31,969 nt of DNA, taken from JAEHDI01 sp035455185 (lineage in GTDB: Bacteria > Acidobacteriota > Terriglobia > Bryobacterales > Bryobacteraceae). Below the pieces are notes generated by a model. That model saw only the letters and a list, made by a program, of their open reading frames with translations, was not told the origin of the DNA and made no database searches. Where the stretch lies: contig DATIFQ010000436.1 in the NCBI GenBank assembly GCA_035455185.1, positions 1-31,969 on the forward strand. The letters are read 5' to 3'. Position 1 is the stretch's first letter. Every line of letters begins with the position of its first letter. A program made the position numbers and the translations under genes. Below are positions 8,137 to 16,693 of this stretch, one piece after another.

Positions 8137-9549
8137 TCACGCTTTGTGCCAGTAGACTTCCCATCCCATGTAGCGCTTCGCCGCCTCGTGAACCACCGAC
8201 GCCGTCGAAGAGAAGTTGGCGGCGACATGGTGCTCGAACCCGTTCTCACAGATATAGCGCAGCAGATCCTGCATCCTCGGGATCTCCACTACGCCGGCCC
8301 CACCAAAGGTCTCGAGCGGATCGTCCGTGAATCGCCCCTCTCCGGTGTAACAGGCAATCCTGCCGCAGCGGTCGTTCGTGGAAACGCGGAAGTACGTCAT
8401 CGGCCCGGACTTGACCCGGCCCACACAGGTTCCAAACGTGTTGAGTTTGCCCACCGATCCAGCAATGATCTCCTGGTAATCCATGCGAACGTCCGCGAAG
8501 AAGTGCTTGGGCAGGTTGCTGCAGTGGAAGCAGACTGCCTTGTTCGGGTCGTCACCGTAGTTGTTGTTCCAGTCAAGCAGCGCGCTGGGCGTCTCGGAAG
8601 CCAGCGCCATTGCATACATCGCCACCGTGCCGCACACGTCGACTTCGCACGCGCTCGGCATCAGACGGTCGCTCATCATGCTCATCACCGTGCAGGGGAC
8701 TACGCCGAAATACTCCTCTATCGAAGTCCAGCACTGCACGGCGCTGACAGTAATGTCATTGCTCTGCATCCAGCCGTCAATGACGGCGCCGAGCTTCGCC
8801 ATCTTCAGTAGCGACTCGCTCGGGACATCCTTTGTCGAGACGTAGGACTTGATGGCCTGCAACTTTTCCTGGGCCGCCGGGTCGTCGTCCTTCATCTTCT
8901 CCACTCGGCCGAGAACCTCCGAGAGGTCGAGCGGATCGACGTCGATACCGCAGGCCTCGAGCAGTTTCTCGCTGTACCGGACCGTGTTGAAAGCCGCCGG
9001 TCGCGCGCCGATCGCTCCCACCCGCGCCTTTCGAAGGCCGTTCACCACCCGGCAAACAGCGGCGAACCACTCCAGGTCCCGGCGAAATACCTCGGAGTCC
9101 GGTCTCTCGGTGTGCAGCGTCGTGAGCGAGTAAGGGATGCCGAACTGCGTCAGGTTGTTGCAGACGGACATCTTCCCGCAGAAACTGTCCCGCCGGTCGG
9201 CGATGAGCATTTTGCCGGCGGTGTCCGGCGTCGCCTGGACAAGCACCGGCACGTTCAGCCCGGCCATGCGCAGGGTCTCTGCCACTCCCCGTTCATCGCC
9301 GAAGTTCGGCAGCGAAACGATAACGCCGTCGATGGAATCTCGATGCTTGCGGAACAGGTCTGCGCATTTCCTTGCTTCGGCCCGAGTCTCGACAGCCCCA
9401 TACTTGCTGTCATCCGGTCCGAGCACAACCACACTCATCCCGGCGCCCTGTACGGCCCTGATCATCTCCTCCCGGCCGGACTTGGCGAGGTGGTCCGGGA
9501 AGAACCCCCGATTGCCGATGATTAACCCAAACGTCATCTGTCTCCGCAT
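8137..9549 (-). CDS. L-fucose/L-arabinose isomerase family protein (probable arabinose isomerase)
   Basis: A 470-residue protein of the FucI/AraA fold. The N-terminal Rossmann-like domain begins MTFGLIIGNRGFFP. Candidate metal ligands, by analogy to FucI (Glu, Asp, His), are E302 in SACEVDVCG, D326 in LLDWNNNYGDD and H440/H441 in GFEHHVAANFS. It is shorter than E. coli AraA (about 500) and FucI (about 590) and lacks close similarity to classical AraA. Because it sits between a GH42 enzyme and ribulokinase, the likely reaction is L-arabinose to L-ribulose; L-fucose or another aldose cannot be excluded. The ATG at 9549 has GGAG 6 bases upstream; an in-frame TTG at 9561 is less likely. It starts 43 bp after the GH42 gene. 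Confidence 0.85.
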   Translation of the reverse strand: MRRQMTFGLIIGNRGFFPDHLAKSGREEMIRAVQGAGMSVVVLGPDDSKYGAVETRAEARKCADLFRKHRDSIDGVIVSLPNFGDERGVAETLRMAGLNVPVLVQATPDTAGKMLIADRRDSFCGKMSVCNNLTQFGIPYSLTTLHTERPDSEVFRRDLEWFAAVCRVVNGLRKARVGAIGARPAAFNTVRYSEKLLEACGIDVDPLDLSEVLGRVEKMKDDDPAAQEKLQAIKSYVSTKDVPSESLLKMAKLGAVIDGWMQSNDITVSAVQCWTSIEEYFGVVPCTVMSMMSDRLMPSACEVDVCGTVAMYAMALASETPSALLDWNNNYGDDPNKAVCFHCSNLPKHFFADVRMDYQEIIAGSVGKLNTFGTCVGRVKSGPMTYFRVSTNDRCGRIACYTGEGRFTDDPLETFGGAGVVEIPRMQDLLRYICENGFEHHVAANFSSTASVVHEAAKRYMGWEVYWHKA

Positions 9550-9592
9550 AATAAGCTCCAATTGTATGTAATCCCATCGGCGTCGTCCGAAG

Positions 9593-11701
9593 TCAACGCT
9601 CTTCGATGATCGCGACGTCCCACGGCGGCAACGTTACGCTCTGCGCGCCATTGACGGCGCGGCCGGTCAGCAGGTCCGTCCCCCCCGCGTAGGAGTAAGA
9701 AAAAGTCTGCGGCTGGCCGGAGTAATTCAGAAAGTAGTGCATGCGCTTGCCGCGATTTCCCGTACCGTGCTTTACCCGCACCGCCGCCGGCAGTTTTTGA
9801 TCGGAGCCAAGCAGACCCGCCAATCCCATTACTTCCGCCAGCAGCTTCTCCTGAAGCTCGTCGGAGAGGTACGTCCCTTCGTACGTCAGCGTGCCTTTGC
9901 CGTGCTTGTTCCGGGTCAATGCCGGGAAGCTCCCAAAAAACGGATGGTCGTATGTGGCCAGTGGTGTCGCGGTTTCCGGGATAAGGAACTCGGCCCAGGC
10001 GGACACTCTGTTCCTTTCGCCCGCTCCATAAGGATCGCCCTTCAGCGCCAGAGGCTCTGCCAAGTTGGAAAACTCCTGATAGTGGAAGCCGGCTGCCTGC
10101 CGCAGCGGCCCCGGCGCCATGACCCAGCGGACCGTCGAGTGCTCGTTCGTGAAGCCGCTCTTAAACGCCATCACAAGATGCCCTCCGTCTTTGACGTAGT
10201 CAGCGAGCCGTGTCAGCAGTTCGTCGCTGGCGACATAAAGCGGCGGAACGAGGATGATCTTGTAGTTCGCGAGCTTCTTGCTCTGTGGAAACACGAAGTC
10301 GGTCTGGACATTGAGCCGGTACAGCGCCCCGTACATCTGTTGCAGTACCGCCATGTAGTTCACGCGGTCGTGAAACGGCATGAACTGGATGCCGTGGTGC
10401 GAGTCGATGCTGTACAAAATCGCGACGTCGCTCTTCTTCTTTAGATTCGCAAGTTGGGGTCCGAGTTTTTTTAGTTCCTGCGCGATTCGCGTCACCTCGG
10501 TATAGGCTCGGTTCGGTTCCAGATCGTGGGAGAGGATTCCCTTCCAGTAGGTCTCCTGTCCGTAATGAAGGGAATGCCAGTGCCAGTAGGCCACCATGTT
10601 TGCGCCGCTCGCGACATGGCTATACACGCTCAAACGTAGCTGGCCGTCGTACGGCGGATACTGCGTTCTGGAATCCCAGCCGATCGTCTGTGCGTTCGTC
10701 TCCGTGACCAGGTAGTTCGCCTGCTTGAGGGAGCGGCAGACATCCCCAGACAAACTGATCGCCAACCCATCTAGTTCGTCCTGCACCGCGTGATACGGAT
10801 TGACGGCGGTGATATCGAGGTGCTCCGCGATGTCGAACTGGTTCACGTCAGCCCGTACGCCGCCGACAAAGTCATGCGTGATGAACTGACCGGGGCGCTT
10901 GTACTCCTTGACGATGGCCGCTTGCCATGCCAAAAAGTCGGTGACCGTCTTCTGCTGGTACCGCTCCCACTCCAGCTTGTAGCCTGGATTCAGAATGCCT
11001 TCACGCGGGGGAAACTCGTCCCAACCGTTGACCAGTTGTCCCCAGTAGGCAAACCCCCAGAGCTTGTTCAGCGCGTCGGTTGTCCCGAACTTCCGCTTCA
11101 GGTAGGTAACGAAATCCGTGTGCATGCTGAGCGAGTTCGTGCTGTTCGGGTGGGTTTCGTTGTCGATCTGGTAGCCGATGACCGCCGGATGGTCCTTGAA
11201 GTGGGAGACCACTGCGCGGATGACGCGCTCAGCGTACCACCGGTATGTCGGATGGGTAATGTCCATGTTCTGGCGCGGGCCGTAGGCCCCAGGCACCGCC
11301 GCGCCGGGATACGTCGCCTGGGTCGGATGCGTGAGCGGCGGCGCTTTCGTAAGTTGGGAGACCAGGATCTCCGGATGTTTCTGGAAAAGCCACGGCGGGA
11401 TCGAATACGTCGGCGTGCCGAGGATCACTTTGATGCCGGCCTTATGCAACCGGTCTATGATCCGGTCCATCCAGGCGAATTCGAATTCGCCGTCACGGGG
11501 TTCCCAACTGCTCCACGTCGATTCGCCGACCCGCATCACGGTGAGGCCGGCCTTCTCCATGAGTTGGACGTCCTGCTCCAGCCGCTCATAGTGCATGTAC
11601 TCGTGGTAGTACGAGGCGCCGTAAAGAATCGTGTCGATCTTGGGTGTCTGGGCCTGTGCCAGTAAGGGGACAAGGTAGAGAAGCAGTAATAGCCGGGGCA
11701 T
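9593..11701 (-). CDS. secreted GH42-type beta-galactosidase / alpha-L-arabinopyranosidase
   Basis: A 702-residue protein. The signal peptide MPRLLLLLYLVPLLAQAQ is followed by a TIM-barrel start typical of GH42 (YGASYYHEYMHYERLEQDVQLM, then RVGESTWSSWEPRDGEFEF). The acid/base is N181-E182 in GYQIDNETHPN and the nucleophile is probably E334 in YLVTETNAQTIGW. A trimerisation-like alpha/beta domain follows (IILVPPLYVASDELLTRLADYV) and then a small beta domain. GH42 enzymes release terminal beta-D-galactose, and some release alpha-L-arabinopyranose. The arabinose genes downstream make the second activity attractive, but the sequence does not decide it. Most GH42 enzymes are intracellular; the signal peptide makes this one periplasmic or extracellular. 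The start ATG at 11701 is preferred over an in-frame TTG at 11725. Confidence 0.9.
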   Translation of the reverse strand: MPRLLLLLYLVPLLAQAQTPKIDTILYGASYYHEYMHYERLEQDVQLMEKAGLTVMRVGESTWSSWEPRDGEFEFAWMDRIIDRLHKAGIKVILGTPTYSIPPWLFQKHPEILVSQLTKAPPLTHPTQATYPGAAVPGAYGPRQNMDITHPTYRWYAERVIRAVVSHFKDHPAVIGYQIDNETHPNSTNSLSMHTDFVTYLKRKFGTTDALNKLWGFAYWGQLVNGWDEFPPREGILNPGYKLEWERYQQKTVTDFLAWQAAIVKEYKRPGQFITHDFVGGVRADVNQFDIAEHLDITAVNPYHAVQDELDGLAISLSGDVCRSLKQANYLVTETNAQTIGWDSRTQYPPYDGQLRLSVYSHVASGANMVAYWHWHSLHYGQETYWKGILSHDLEPNRAYTEVTRIAQELKKLGPQLANLKKKSDVAILYSIDSHHGIQFMPFHDRVNYMAVLQQMYGALYRLNVQTDFVFPQSKKLANYKIILVPPLYVASDELLTRLADYVKDGGHLVMAFKSGFTNEHSTVRWVMAPGPLRQAAGFHYQEFSNLAEPLALKGDPYGAGERNRVSAWAEFLIPETATPLATYDHPFFGSFPALTRNKHGKGTLTYEGTYLSDELQEKLLAEVMGLAGLLGSDQKLPAAVRVKHGTGNRGKRMHYFLNYSGQPQTFSYSYAGGTDLLTGRAVNGAQSVTLPPWDVAIIEER

Positions 11702-11754
11702 GGCAAGGATCTCTGAAGATATCAAACTGTGGGGCGCTCGCGTACGCGGTGCCA

Positions 11755-11776
11755 GGGGCGGGTCGGGACCCGCCCC
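11755..11776 (-). other. intercistronic GC hairpin between receptor and GH42 genes
   Basis: A 9-bp perfect inverted repeat (GGGGCGGGT at 11755-11763 with ACCCGCCCC at 11768-11776) and a 4-base loop. It lies in the 85-bp gap after the receptor stop and before the GH42 start. No U-tract follows on the minus strand, so it is not a standard intrinsic terminator. It could stabilise the upstream receptor mRNA or mark partial attenuation. Confidence 0.55.
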
Positions 11777-11786
11777 CCAAGCACCC

Positions 11787-14700
11787 CTACCATTCGAATC
11801 GTGCGCCGAACTGCCCCTCGCGCGGGGTACCCGTCAGGTTGATGACGTGGCCGAACGTGCCCGAACTGATGTTCGTGTCCGGCGTGTCGAAATGGTGGCG
11901 GTTGAACACGTTGTAGAACTCGGCCCGGAATTGCAGCCGGAACCGCTCCGCGATTCGAAAGTTCTTGAGGATCGCGACCTGCTCCTCGGACCAGCCGAAG
12001 CCTCGGAAATCCGAGCGGAACATCGGGACGGTGCCGAGGTCCCCATCTGGCGGGTTCGAGAAGTTCTTCGGGTCGAAGTAGAGGTTGCCCGGTAAGCCCG
12101 GGTCGCCGAAGTTGAAGTCGGATCCTTCGAAGTTGCGGCTGTAGTCGCCGTTCTCGTTTCTGAGGGCGTAGACCGGCGCCTCCCATCCCGGATAATAGTT
12201 GCTCGAGTTGACTCCGATCGGCGAACCGGAGTTATAGCGGAAACTGCCGCTGAGCGTCCAGCCGCCGAGGATGGCGTTGGCCACCCGTCCTGCTCCGTTG
12301 AGGTAGCGCCGCCCTGTGCCGAATGGAAGATCCCAGGCAACGATGCCTTTGAACACGTGCCTTTGGTCATAGAACAGCGGCGCCTTGGCTTCTTCATCGA
12401 GGTGCAGCACGTCCTGAAGCGGGCCCGACGACCAGATCTCCTGGAAACCGCCCAGAGAGTTTTGGAGGTTGCTGTGCGAAGTCGCCAGGGTGTAGCTGAC
12501 GTTCGCCGTCAGGCCGCGTTCGGTACGCTTCGTCACGGCAAGTTGAAGGGCCTTATAGTCCGACCTCCCGTACGGGGAGCCGACGTGAAGCAGCGGCCCG
12601 CCCCACACCCAGTTCTGCCAGATCTGCGGGTATGGCATGATCGCCGCAAACGCGTAGGAGCCGAAGCCCTCGAACGGAAACGGAACGCCTGCGGACGCCG
12701 CCGAGCCGGCATCAGACACGGCGTCCCAGACGTGGCCTGACCTGATGAGGTTTGCCATCGCACCCGGATCCGGCTGATTCCGCTCGAAGTCGCCGCTTTG
12801 CAGCCGGCGGCCTTCGTTCTGCATGTAGGTCACGTCCAGCCGCAAGTCGTTCGTGAGCGTGAACTGCGTGCCGATGTTCCACTGGTGGCTGTAGCCGGCA
12901 AAGAGACTCTTCGGATTTACGTTGACCATGCCCCACTGGGTGTAGTCCGGATCCTTTGTGCCAGGCACGAACGTGCCGGGATACCCCACGTCCCAGTTGA
13001 AAGCCGGCGACAGATCGGCCGTGGGAGTCACACGGTTGGTTCCGCGGTAGCCTGGCGCGAACCCGTATGGCACGCCGAACCAGTAGTTCATCCCGATCGG
13101 CGAATAGAACAGACCGTAGCCCGCGCGCAGGACGGCACGGCTGCCGATTTGGTAGGCGATGCCAACGTGCGGAGAGAACTCCTTCCAGTCGCGTTCCGTC
13201 TCAAATGTGTCGTCTCCGTTCTTGGCAAACACGAGGGTTCCGGGGATACCAAACGACTCGCTGATTGCTTTCTTGTCGAAGTTCGCCCACCGGCCGTATT
13301 TCTCGTGATACGGGAACGTGACTTCCCAGCGCAAGTCCATCGTCAATGTCAGATTGCGGCTGATCTTGAAGTCGTCCTGGGCGAAAATCGAGAACGCCTT
13401 TCGCCTGCCGTAAAGGTCCCACGGCGTCTGCTGGCTCGCTTCTTTCGGCCCGCCAAGTAGGAAACTGGCGAAACCAAAGCCGACCTTGTCCCGCCAGGCC
13501 TCCTTCGGAGCGCCGGTCTGGTCGGGGTCAAACTGGAATTCCAACGTCGGCGTGGACTGGTGGCTGCTTAACTGAAATGCGCGAAATTCCCCGCCAAAAC
13601 GCATCGTGTGACGCCCTCTTATCCAGGTCAGCGATTCGTTTCCGATGAACGTATTGCCGACGTAGTAGTCGGACCAATGCTGGCCGATCCTGGTTGTGTC
13701 AATCCCATTGATCGCACGGCCGAATTCGATGACTGGAAAGTTCCCCGCGCCGGTTTCGCCGAAGCCGAGTTTGGAGGGCCAGTCGTCCTTCGCGGCAACA
13801 GAAAAGCTGGGATTGCGGTAACGGCCGAACGTGAAGCTGGCAATGTTCAGGACTGTCGGCGAGAAGTTGTAGGTGTGATTTAGCGCAAACCTGCGGCTGG
13901 TGACTTCCTGCTTGCGGGAGTTCGCCATCGGTCCGCCTGCCTTGTCCGGATCGGCTGGGTCCCAGATTCCGCCCTGGTCCACCAGAATGCGCGGCCTCTC
14001 TGTCCAGACGAAGTGCCCGCTCAGCCGGTTCGCGTCCGAGAAGTTATGGTCCGCCTTGAACGTCAACTGAGTTTGATGGAACCACGGATCATTTTGCCGC
14101 GTGATGGCAGTGTTGTTGATCAGCCCCGGCCGCATCGGGAGATAGCGCTGCCGGAAGACGTCGGTGATGTTCTTTGAGATAGTGCTGATCCGGTTCGACG
14201 GGATCACGTTCGCCGCGCTTGGTATCGGAGCACCGGTAACCGGGTCGAAGCCAAACCCTTCCCTGACCATCCCGGTCCGCGCGGCGGTCAGCCCGGTAAC
14301 CGGGTCGACGCTGCCCGCCGTCACGTTCCGCTGAGTGGCCGGGTCGTAGATCATACCTTGGTAAACCGGACGGCCAAGGGCATCCTGGCCAAGCACGCTA
14401 CCCGTATTCAGCAGCTCACTGAAGTTGCCGTCGAGGAACGCCGGGAGGGGCACAGTCGCGTTGTAGGCGCCAAGCACGAACCTCTCCTGGGTGTATTTCT
14501 CAAAAGCGCCGAACGCAAACGTCTTGTTCCTGATAATCGGCCCGCCGGCGCTGAAACCGTACACGAACTGCCGGTCCGTGGCGCGCTTGTCTCCCTGGAA
14601 GTTGCTCTGCCACGTGTTCGCGTTGAGGACCTCATTGTGGAGGAAGCCGAACGCGCTGCCGTGGAAGTCATTAGTGCCTGATTTCAACGTGAACTTGAAG

Positions 14701-15392
14701 ACGCCGCCGCCCGTCCGGCCGTCTTCGGCGCGGATTCCGCTCGTCTCGACCTTGAATTCCTGGATCGCCTCCATGCTGGGGCTGGACTCTCCGATGTGCC
14801 CACCGATCTGCACGACCGCCGAGGTGCCGTCGATCAGAACCTCCTTGGTGAACGCCATGCTCCCGCCGATGTACGAAGTCCAGTTGTTGCCCTCGACCCC
14901 GGGGATGGTGGCGTAGGCGAAGTTCTCCAACGAACGGCCGCCACGAATGTCCAGCGGCAGGTCCGTCACTAAGTTGCTGTTCATCCCGGCCCCGACCTGT
15001 GTGCTCTGCGTTTCGAGCAACTGGGCCTCCGCGGTGACGGTGACCGCTTCGGCCAAGGCGCCGACTTCCATGTTCGCGTTCAACTGAACAACCTGCGCCA
15101 CCGCGATGCTGATCCCGTCCCGCGTGTAAGTCTTGAACCCCTGCTTGGTGAACGCGACGGAGTATCTGCCGATGGGTATGTTGAGAACGGAGTACAGTCC
15201 GACCTCATTCGTCGTGGCGGTGAAGACCACCCCGGTGCTCAGGTTCGTTGCCGCGATCTGAACGCCGGGGACTACCGCGCCCGTCGCGTCCGTCACAGTA
15301 CCCGTGATTGCGCCCCGGTCCGACTGCGCCGAAAGAGCGCCGATGAATGGCGGCAGCGCCGCCAGTAGAAGAAGGATGGTGAGCCTTTTCAT
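11787..15392 (-). CDS. TonB-dependent receptor with N-terminal carboxypeptidase-regulatory-like domain (Oar-like)
   Basis: A 1201-residue outer-membrane protein. It has a signal peptide (MKRLTILLLLAALPPFIGA), then a carboxypeptidase-regulatory-like Ig fold (GAITGTVTDATGAVVPGVQI, ending near GRYSVAFTKQGFK). A plug domain follows (AVTVTAEAQLLETQSTQ, TDLPLDIRGGRSLEN) and then a long beta-barrel. It ends in an aromatic-rich strand closing on Phe-Glu-Trp. Such Oar-like receptors are numerous in Acidobacteria and are thought to bring in oligosaccharides or other polymers using TonB energy. Position at the head of a run with GH42, isomerase and ribulokinase suggests an arabinose- or galactose-containing glycan as substrate. 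ATG 15392 has AGGAG 9 bases upstream; an in-frame start at 15485 would put 31 charged residues before the signal peptide. Confidence 0.92.
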   Translation of the reverse strand: MKRLTILLLLAALPPFIGALSAQSDRGAITGTVTDATGAVVPGVQIAATNLSTGVVFTATTNEVGLYSVLNIPIGRYSVAFTKQGFKTYTRDGISIAVAQVVQLNANMEVGALAEAVTVTAEAQLLETQSTQVGAGMNSNLVTDLPLDIRGGRSLENFAYATIPGVEGNNWTSYIGGSMAFTKEVLIDGTSAVVQIGGHIGESSPSMEAIQEFKVETSGIRAEDGRTGGGVFKFTLKSGTNDFHGSAFGFLHNEVLNANTWQSNFQGDKRATDRQFVYGFSAGGPIIRNKTFAFGAFEKYTQERFVLGAYNATVPLPAFLDGNFSELLNTGSVLGQDALGRPVYQGMIYDPATQRNVTAGSVDPVTGLTAARTGMVREGFGFDPVTGAPIPSAANVIPSNRISTISKNITDVFRQRYLPMRPGLINNTAITRQNDPWFHQTQLTFKADHNFSDANRLSGHFVWTERPRILVDQGGIWDPADPDKAGGPMANSRKQEVTSRRFALNHTYNFSPTVLNIASFTFGRYRNPSFSVAAKDDWPSKLGFGETGAGNFPVIEFGRAINGIDTTRIGQHWSDYYVGNTFIGNESLTWIRGRHTMRFGGEFRAFQLSSHQSTPTLEFQFDPDQTGAPKEAWRDKVGFGFASFLLGGPKEASQQTPWDLYGRRKAFSIFAQDDFKISRNLTLTMDLRWEVTFPYHEKYGRWANFDKKAISESFGIPGTLVFAKNGDDTFETERDWKEFSPHVGIAYQIGSRAVLRAGYGLFYSPIGMNYWFGVPYGFAPGYRGTNRVTPTADLSPAFNWDVGYPGTFVPGTKDPDYTQWGMVNVNPKSLFAGYSHQWNIGTQFTLTNDLRLDVTYMQNEGRRLQSGDFERNQPDPGAMANLIRSGHVWDAVSDAGSAASAGVPFPFEGFGSYAFAAIMPYPQIWQNWVWGGPLLHVGSPYGRSDYKALQLAVTKRTERGLTANVSYTLATSHSNLQNSLGGFQEIWSSGPLQDVLHLDEEAKAPLFYDQRHVFKGIVAWDLPFGTGRRYLNGAGRVANAILGGWTLSGSFRYNSGSPIGVNSSNYYPGWEAPVYALRNENGDYSRNFEGSDFNFGDPGLPGNLYFDPKNFSNPPDGDLGTVPMFRSDFRGFGWSEEQVAILKNFRIAERFRLQFRAEFYNVFNRHHFDTPDTNISSGTFGHVINLTGTPREGQFGARFEW

Positions 15393-15498
15393 CACACGAT
15401 GCTCCTGGCCTCTGGCCGCTCGGCCTGCGGGAAGTGTGGACATGCCCCCGCCCAAATCGCGCCTGGAAACAGCTATCACCCCCACTTGAGCGGCCTGA

Positions 15499-15513
15499 TT
15501 GTAAGCGTTTCCA
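15499..15513 (+). promoter_or_regulatory. LacI/GalR-type operator-like site O1
   Basis: TTGTAAGCGTTTCCA fits the general LacI/GalR (cre-like) pattern WTGNAANCGNWNNCW at every fixed position. It covers the expected transcription start of the predicted receptor promoter, where a bound repressor would block initiation. It shares the 13-mer TGTAAGCGTTTCC with O3. Confidence 0.7.
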
Positions 15514-15518
15514 TTGGG

Positions 15519-15547
15519 AGTCTATCACGAGATACAAACGGTTTCAA
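15519..15547 (-). promoter_or_regulatory. predicted sigma70 promoter of the receptor operon
   Basis: On the minus strand a -35 TTGAAA (15547-15542) and a -10 TAGACT (15524-15519) are separated by exactly 17 bp. The start would fall near 15512, giving a leader of about 120 bases before the receptor ATG. O2 covers the -35 and part of the spacer and O1 covers the start. Confidence 0.55.
15533..15547 (-). promoter_or_regulatory. LacI/GalR-type operator-like site O2 (imperfect)
   Basis: Read on the minus strand, TTGAAACCGTTTGTA matches the cre-like pattern at all fixed positions but one (T for the second-last C). It overlaps the -35 of the receptor promoter. It is less similar to O1 and O3 than they are to each other, so it may be a weaker site. 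Confidence 0.45.
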
Positions 15548-15588
15548 TAGAAAAATGCACCTGTGCTCGACTCAAATTTGACTACCTT

Positions 15589-15603
15589 CTGTAAGCGTTT
15601 CCT
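15589..15603 (+). promoter_or_regulatory. LacI/GalR-type operator-like site O3
   Basis: CTGTAAGCGTTTCCT contains the same 13-mer as O1, displaced by exactly 90 bp in the same orientation. It lies just upstream of a -10-like TACAAT for lacI, so it could serve autoregulation, DNA looping with O1, or both. Confidence 0.65.
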
Positions 15604-15624
15604 CGAGGGCCGCTAAAGCAGAGT

Positions 15625-15630
15625 TACAAT
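15625..15630 (+). promoter_or_regulatory. possible -10 element of the lacI-family gene
   Basis: TACAAT matches the -10 consensus at five of six bases and lies 47 bp before the regulator start. No good -35 sits at 16-18 bp, where the sequence reads around CTCGAG, so the promoter is weak or depends on activation. O3 covers the region just upstream. Confidence 0.35.
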
Positions 15631-15677
15631 GGTGGGTCAACTGAAGCCCAGTTTTCATCGGTTCGGGATCTTCCGCC

Positions 15678-16673
15678 ATGACGCTAGAAGAGGTTGCCAG
15701 ACGTGCTGGGGTCTCCACCGCCACCGTCTCCCGGGTTTTGAACAAAGCCGGCGTCGTCAGGGAGACGACTCGGAAACGGGTCCTCCAGGCCGCCAGGGAA
15801 TTGCGGTATCACCCCAATCTCCACGCCAGGACCCTGGCTGGAGCCAAGAGCAATACTCTGGGGATGATCGTATCGAACATCGAGAATCCCTTCTTCATCG
15901 ACATCTTTCGCAGCCTTGAGTCGGCAGCCCTCCAGAGGGGCTACGAGGTCGTCGTGGAGCATACCGACTACAAGTCGAGCCGGCTGGTGACCTGTGCCCG
16001 CGCGATGTTGGGCCGCCGCGTCGCGGGCCTCGCGGCGATCGTTTCGGAGATGGAGCCCTCTCTTATCGAGGAGCTCACCGAAAGCGATGTGCCGGTCGTC
16101 TTCTATGATGTTGGGCTCCCGGCCCGGAACATCACCAACATCAGAGTCCGGTACGAGCGCGGCATGCAGCGCACAGTGGAGTACCTCTACTCGATGGGCC
16201 ACAGGCGAATGGCGTTCGTTGGGCACCACGCGAGCCTGGGCCCGCTTCAGGCCCGCAAGAAGACGTTCATCGAAACCATGGCGCGCTACTCAGGGCAAGT
16301 TCAATTCACGGCTGCGCTCAACACCGACAGCCCCGCCGGCGGTAAACAGGCGGCTCACGAACTGCTTGCCTCCGATTTCCGCCCGACGGCCGTCCTCTGC
16401 GTGAACGACTTCATGGCCCTCGGAGTGATTCGGGAGTTGCGCGACCAGGGGTTCTCGGTCCCCCGGGACATCTCCGTCACGGGGTTCGACAACATCCAGC
16501 TTTCGGAGTTCTCAAACCCCGCTCTCACGACAGTGAATATTCCGCGCCGGAAGATCGGCCAAATGGCGTTCGAAGCCCTGGCCCCGAAGGAGAGTTCCGG
16601 CGATCGCCCGCGCGAGTTCGTGATCGACCCGGAGCTGCTTGTCCGGGAGTCCACCGGACCCCCTCCCGTCTGA
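15678..16673 (+). CDS. LacI-family transcriptional regulator
   Basis: A 331-residue regulator. The helix-turn-helix begins at residue 2 (TLEEVARRAGVSTATVSRVL), followed by a hinge region (ELRYHPNLHARTLAGAKS). The periplasmic-binding-like effector domain starts at NTLGMIVSNIENPFF and contains CVNDFMALGVI and SVTGFDNIQLSEF, the family's sugar-contacting and signature segments. It diverges from the receptor operon, and the gap between them holds three operator-like sites, so it most likely represses or controls that operon in response to arabinose or a related sugar, and probably itself. The effector is inferred from context only. The ATG at 15678 starts directly at the HTH as usual in the family; the ribosome site is weak. 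The VOC gene follows after 20 bp. Confidence 0.93.
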   Translation: MTLEEVARRAGVSTATVSRVLNKAGVVRETTRKRVLQAARELRYHPNLHARTLAGAKSNTLGMIVSNIENPFFIDIFRSLESAALQRGYEVVVEHTDYKSSRLVTCARAMLGRRVAGLAAIVSEMEPSLIEELTESDVPVVFYDVGLPARNITNIRVRYERGMQRTVEYLYSMGHRRMAFVGHHASLGPLQARKKTFIETMARYSGQVQFTAALNTDSPAGGKQAAHELLASDFRPTAVLCVNDFMALGVIRELRDQGFSVPRDISVTGFDNIQLSEFSNPALTTVNIPRRKIGQMAFEALAPKESSGDRPREFVIDPELLVRESTGPPPV

Positions 16674-16693
16674 GAACAGGAGACTCGGAAATC

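Noticed and set aside
8126..8140. GTGAC/GTCAC inverted repeat at the end of the isomerase gene as an operator
   Set aside because: Only five paired bases around a 5-base gap, partly inside the coding end, with no promoter nearby; likely chance.
11755..11776. Reading the GC hairpin after the receptor gene as an intrinsic terminator
   Set aside because: There is no U-tract after the stem on the minus strand, so it was listed as an intercistronic hairpin instead.
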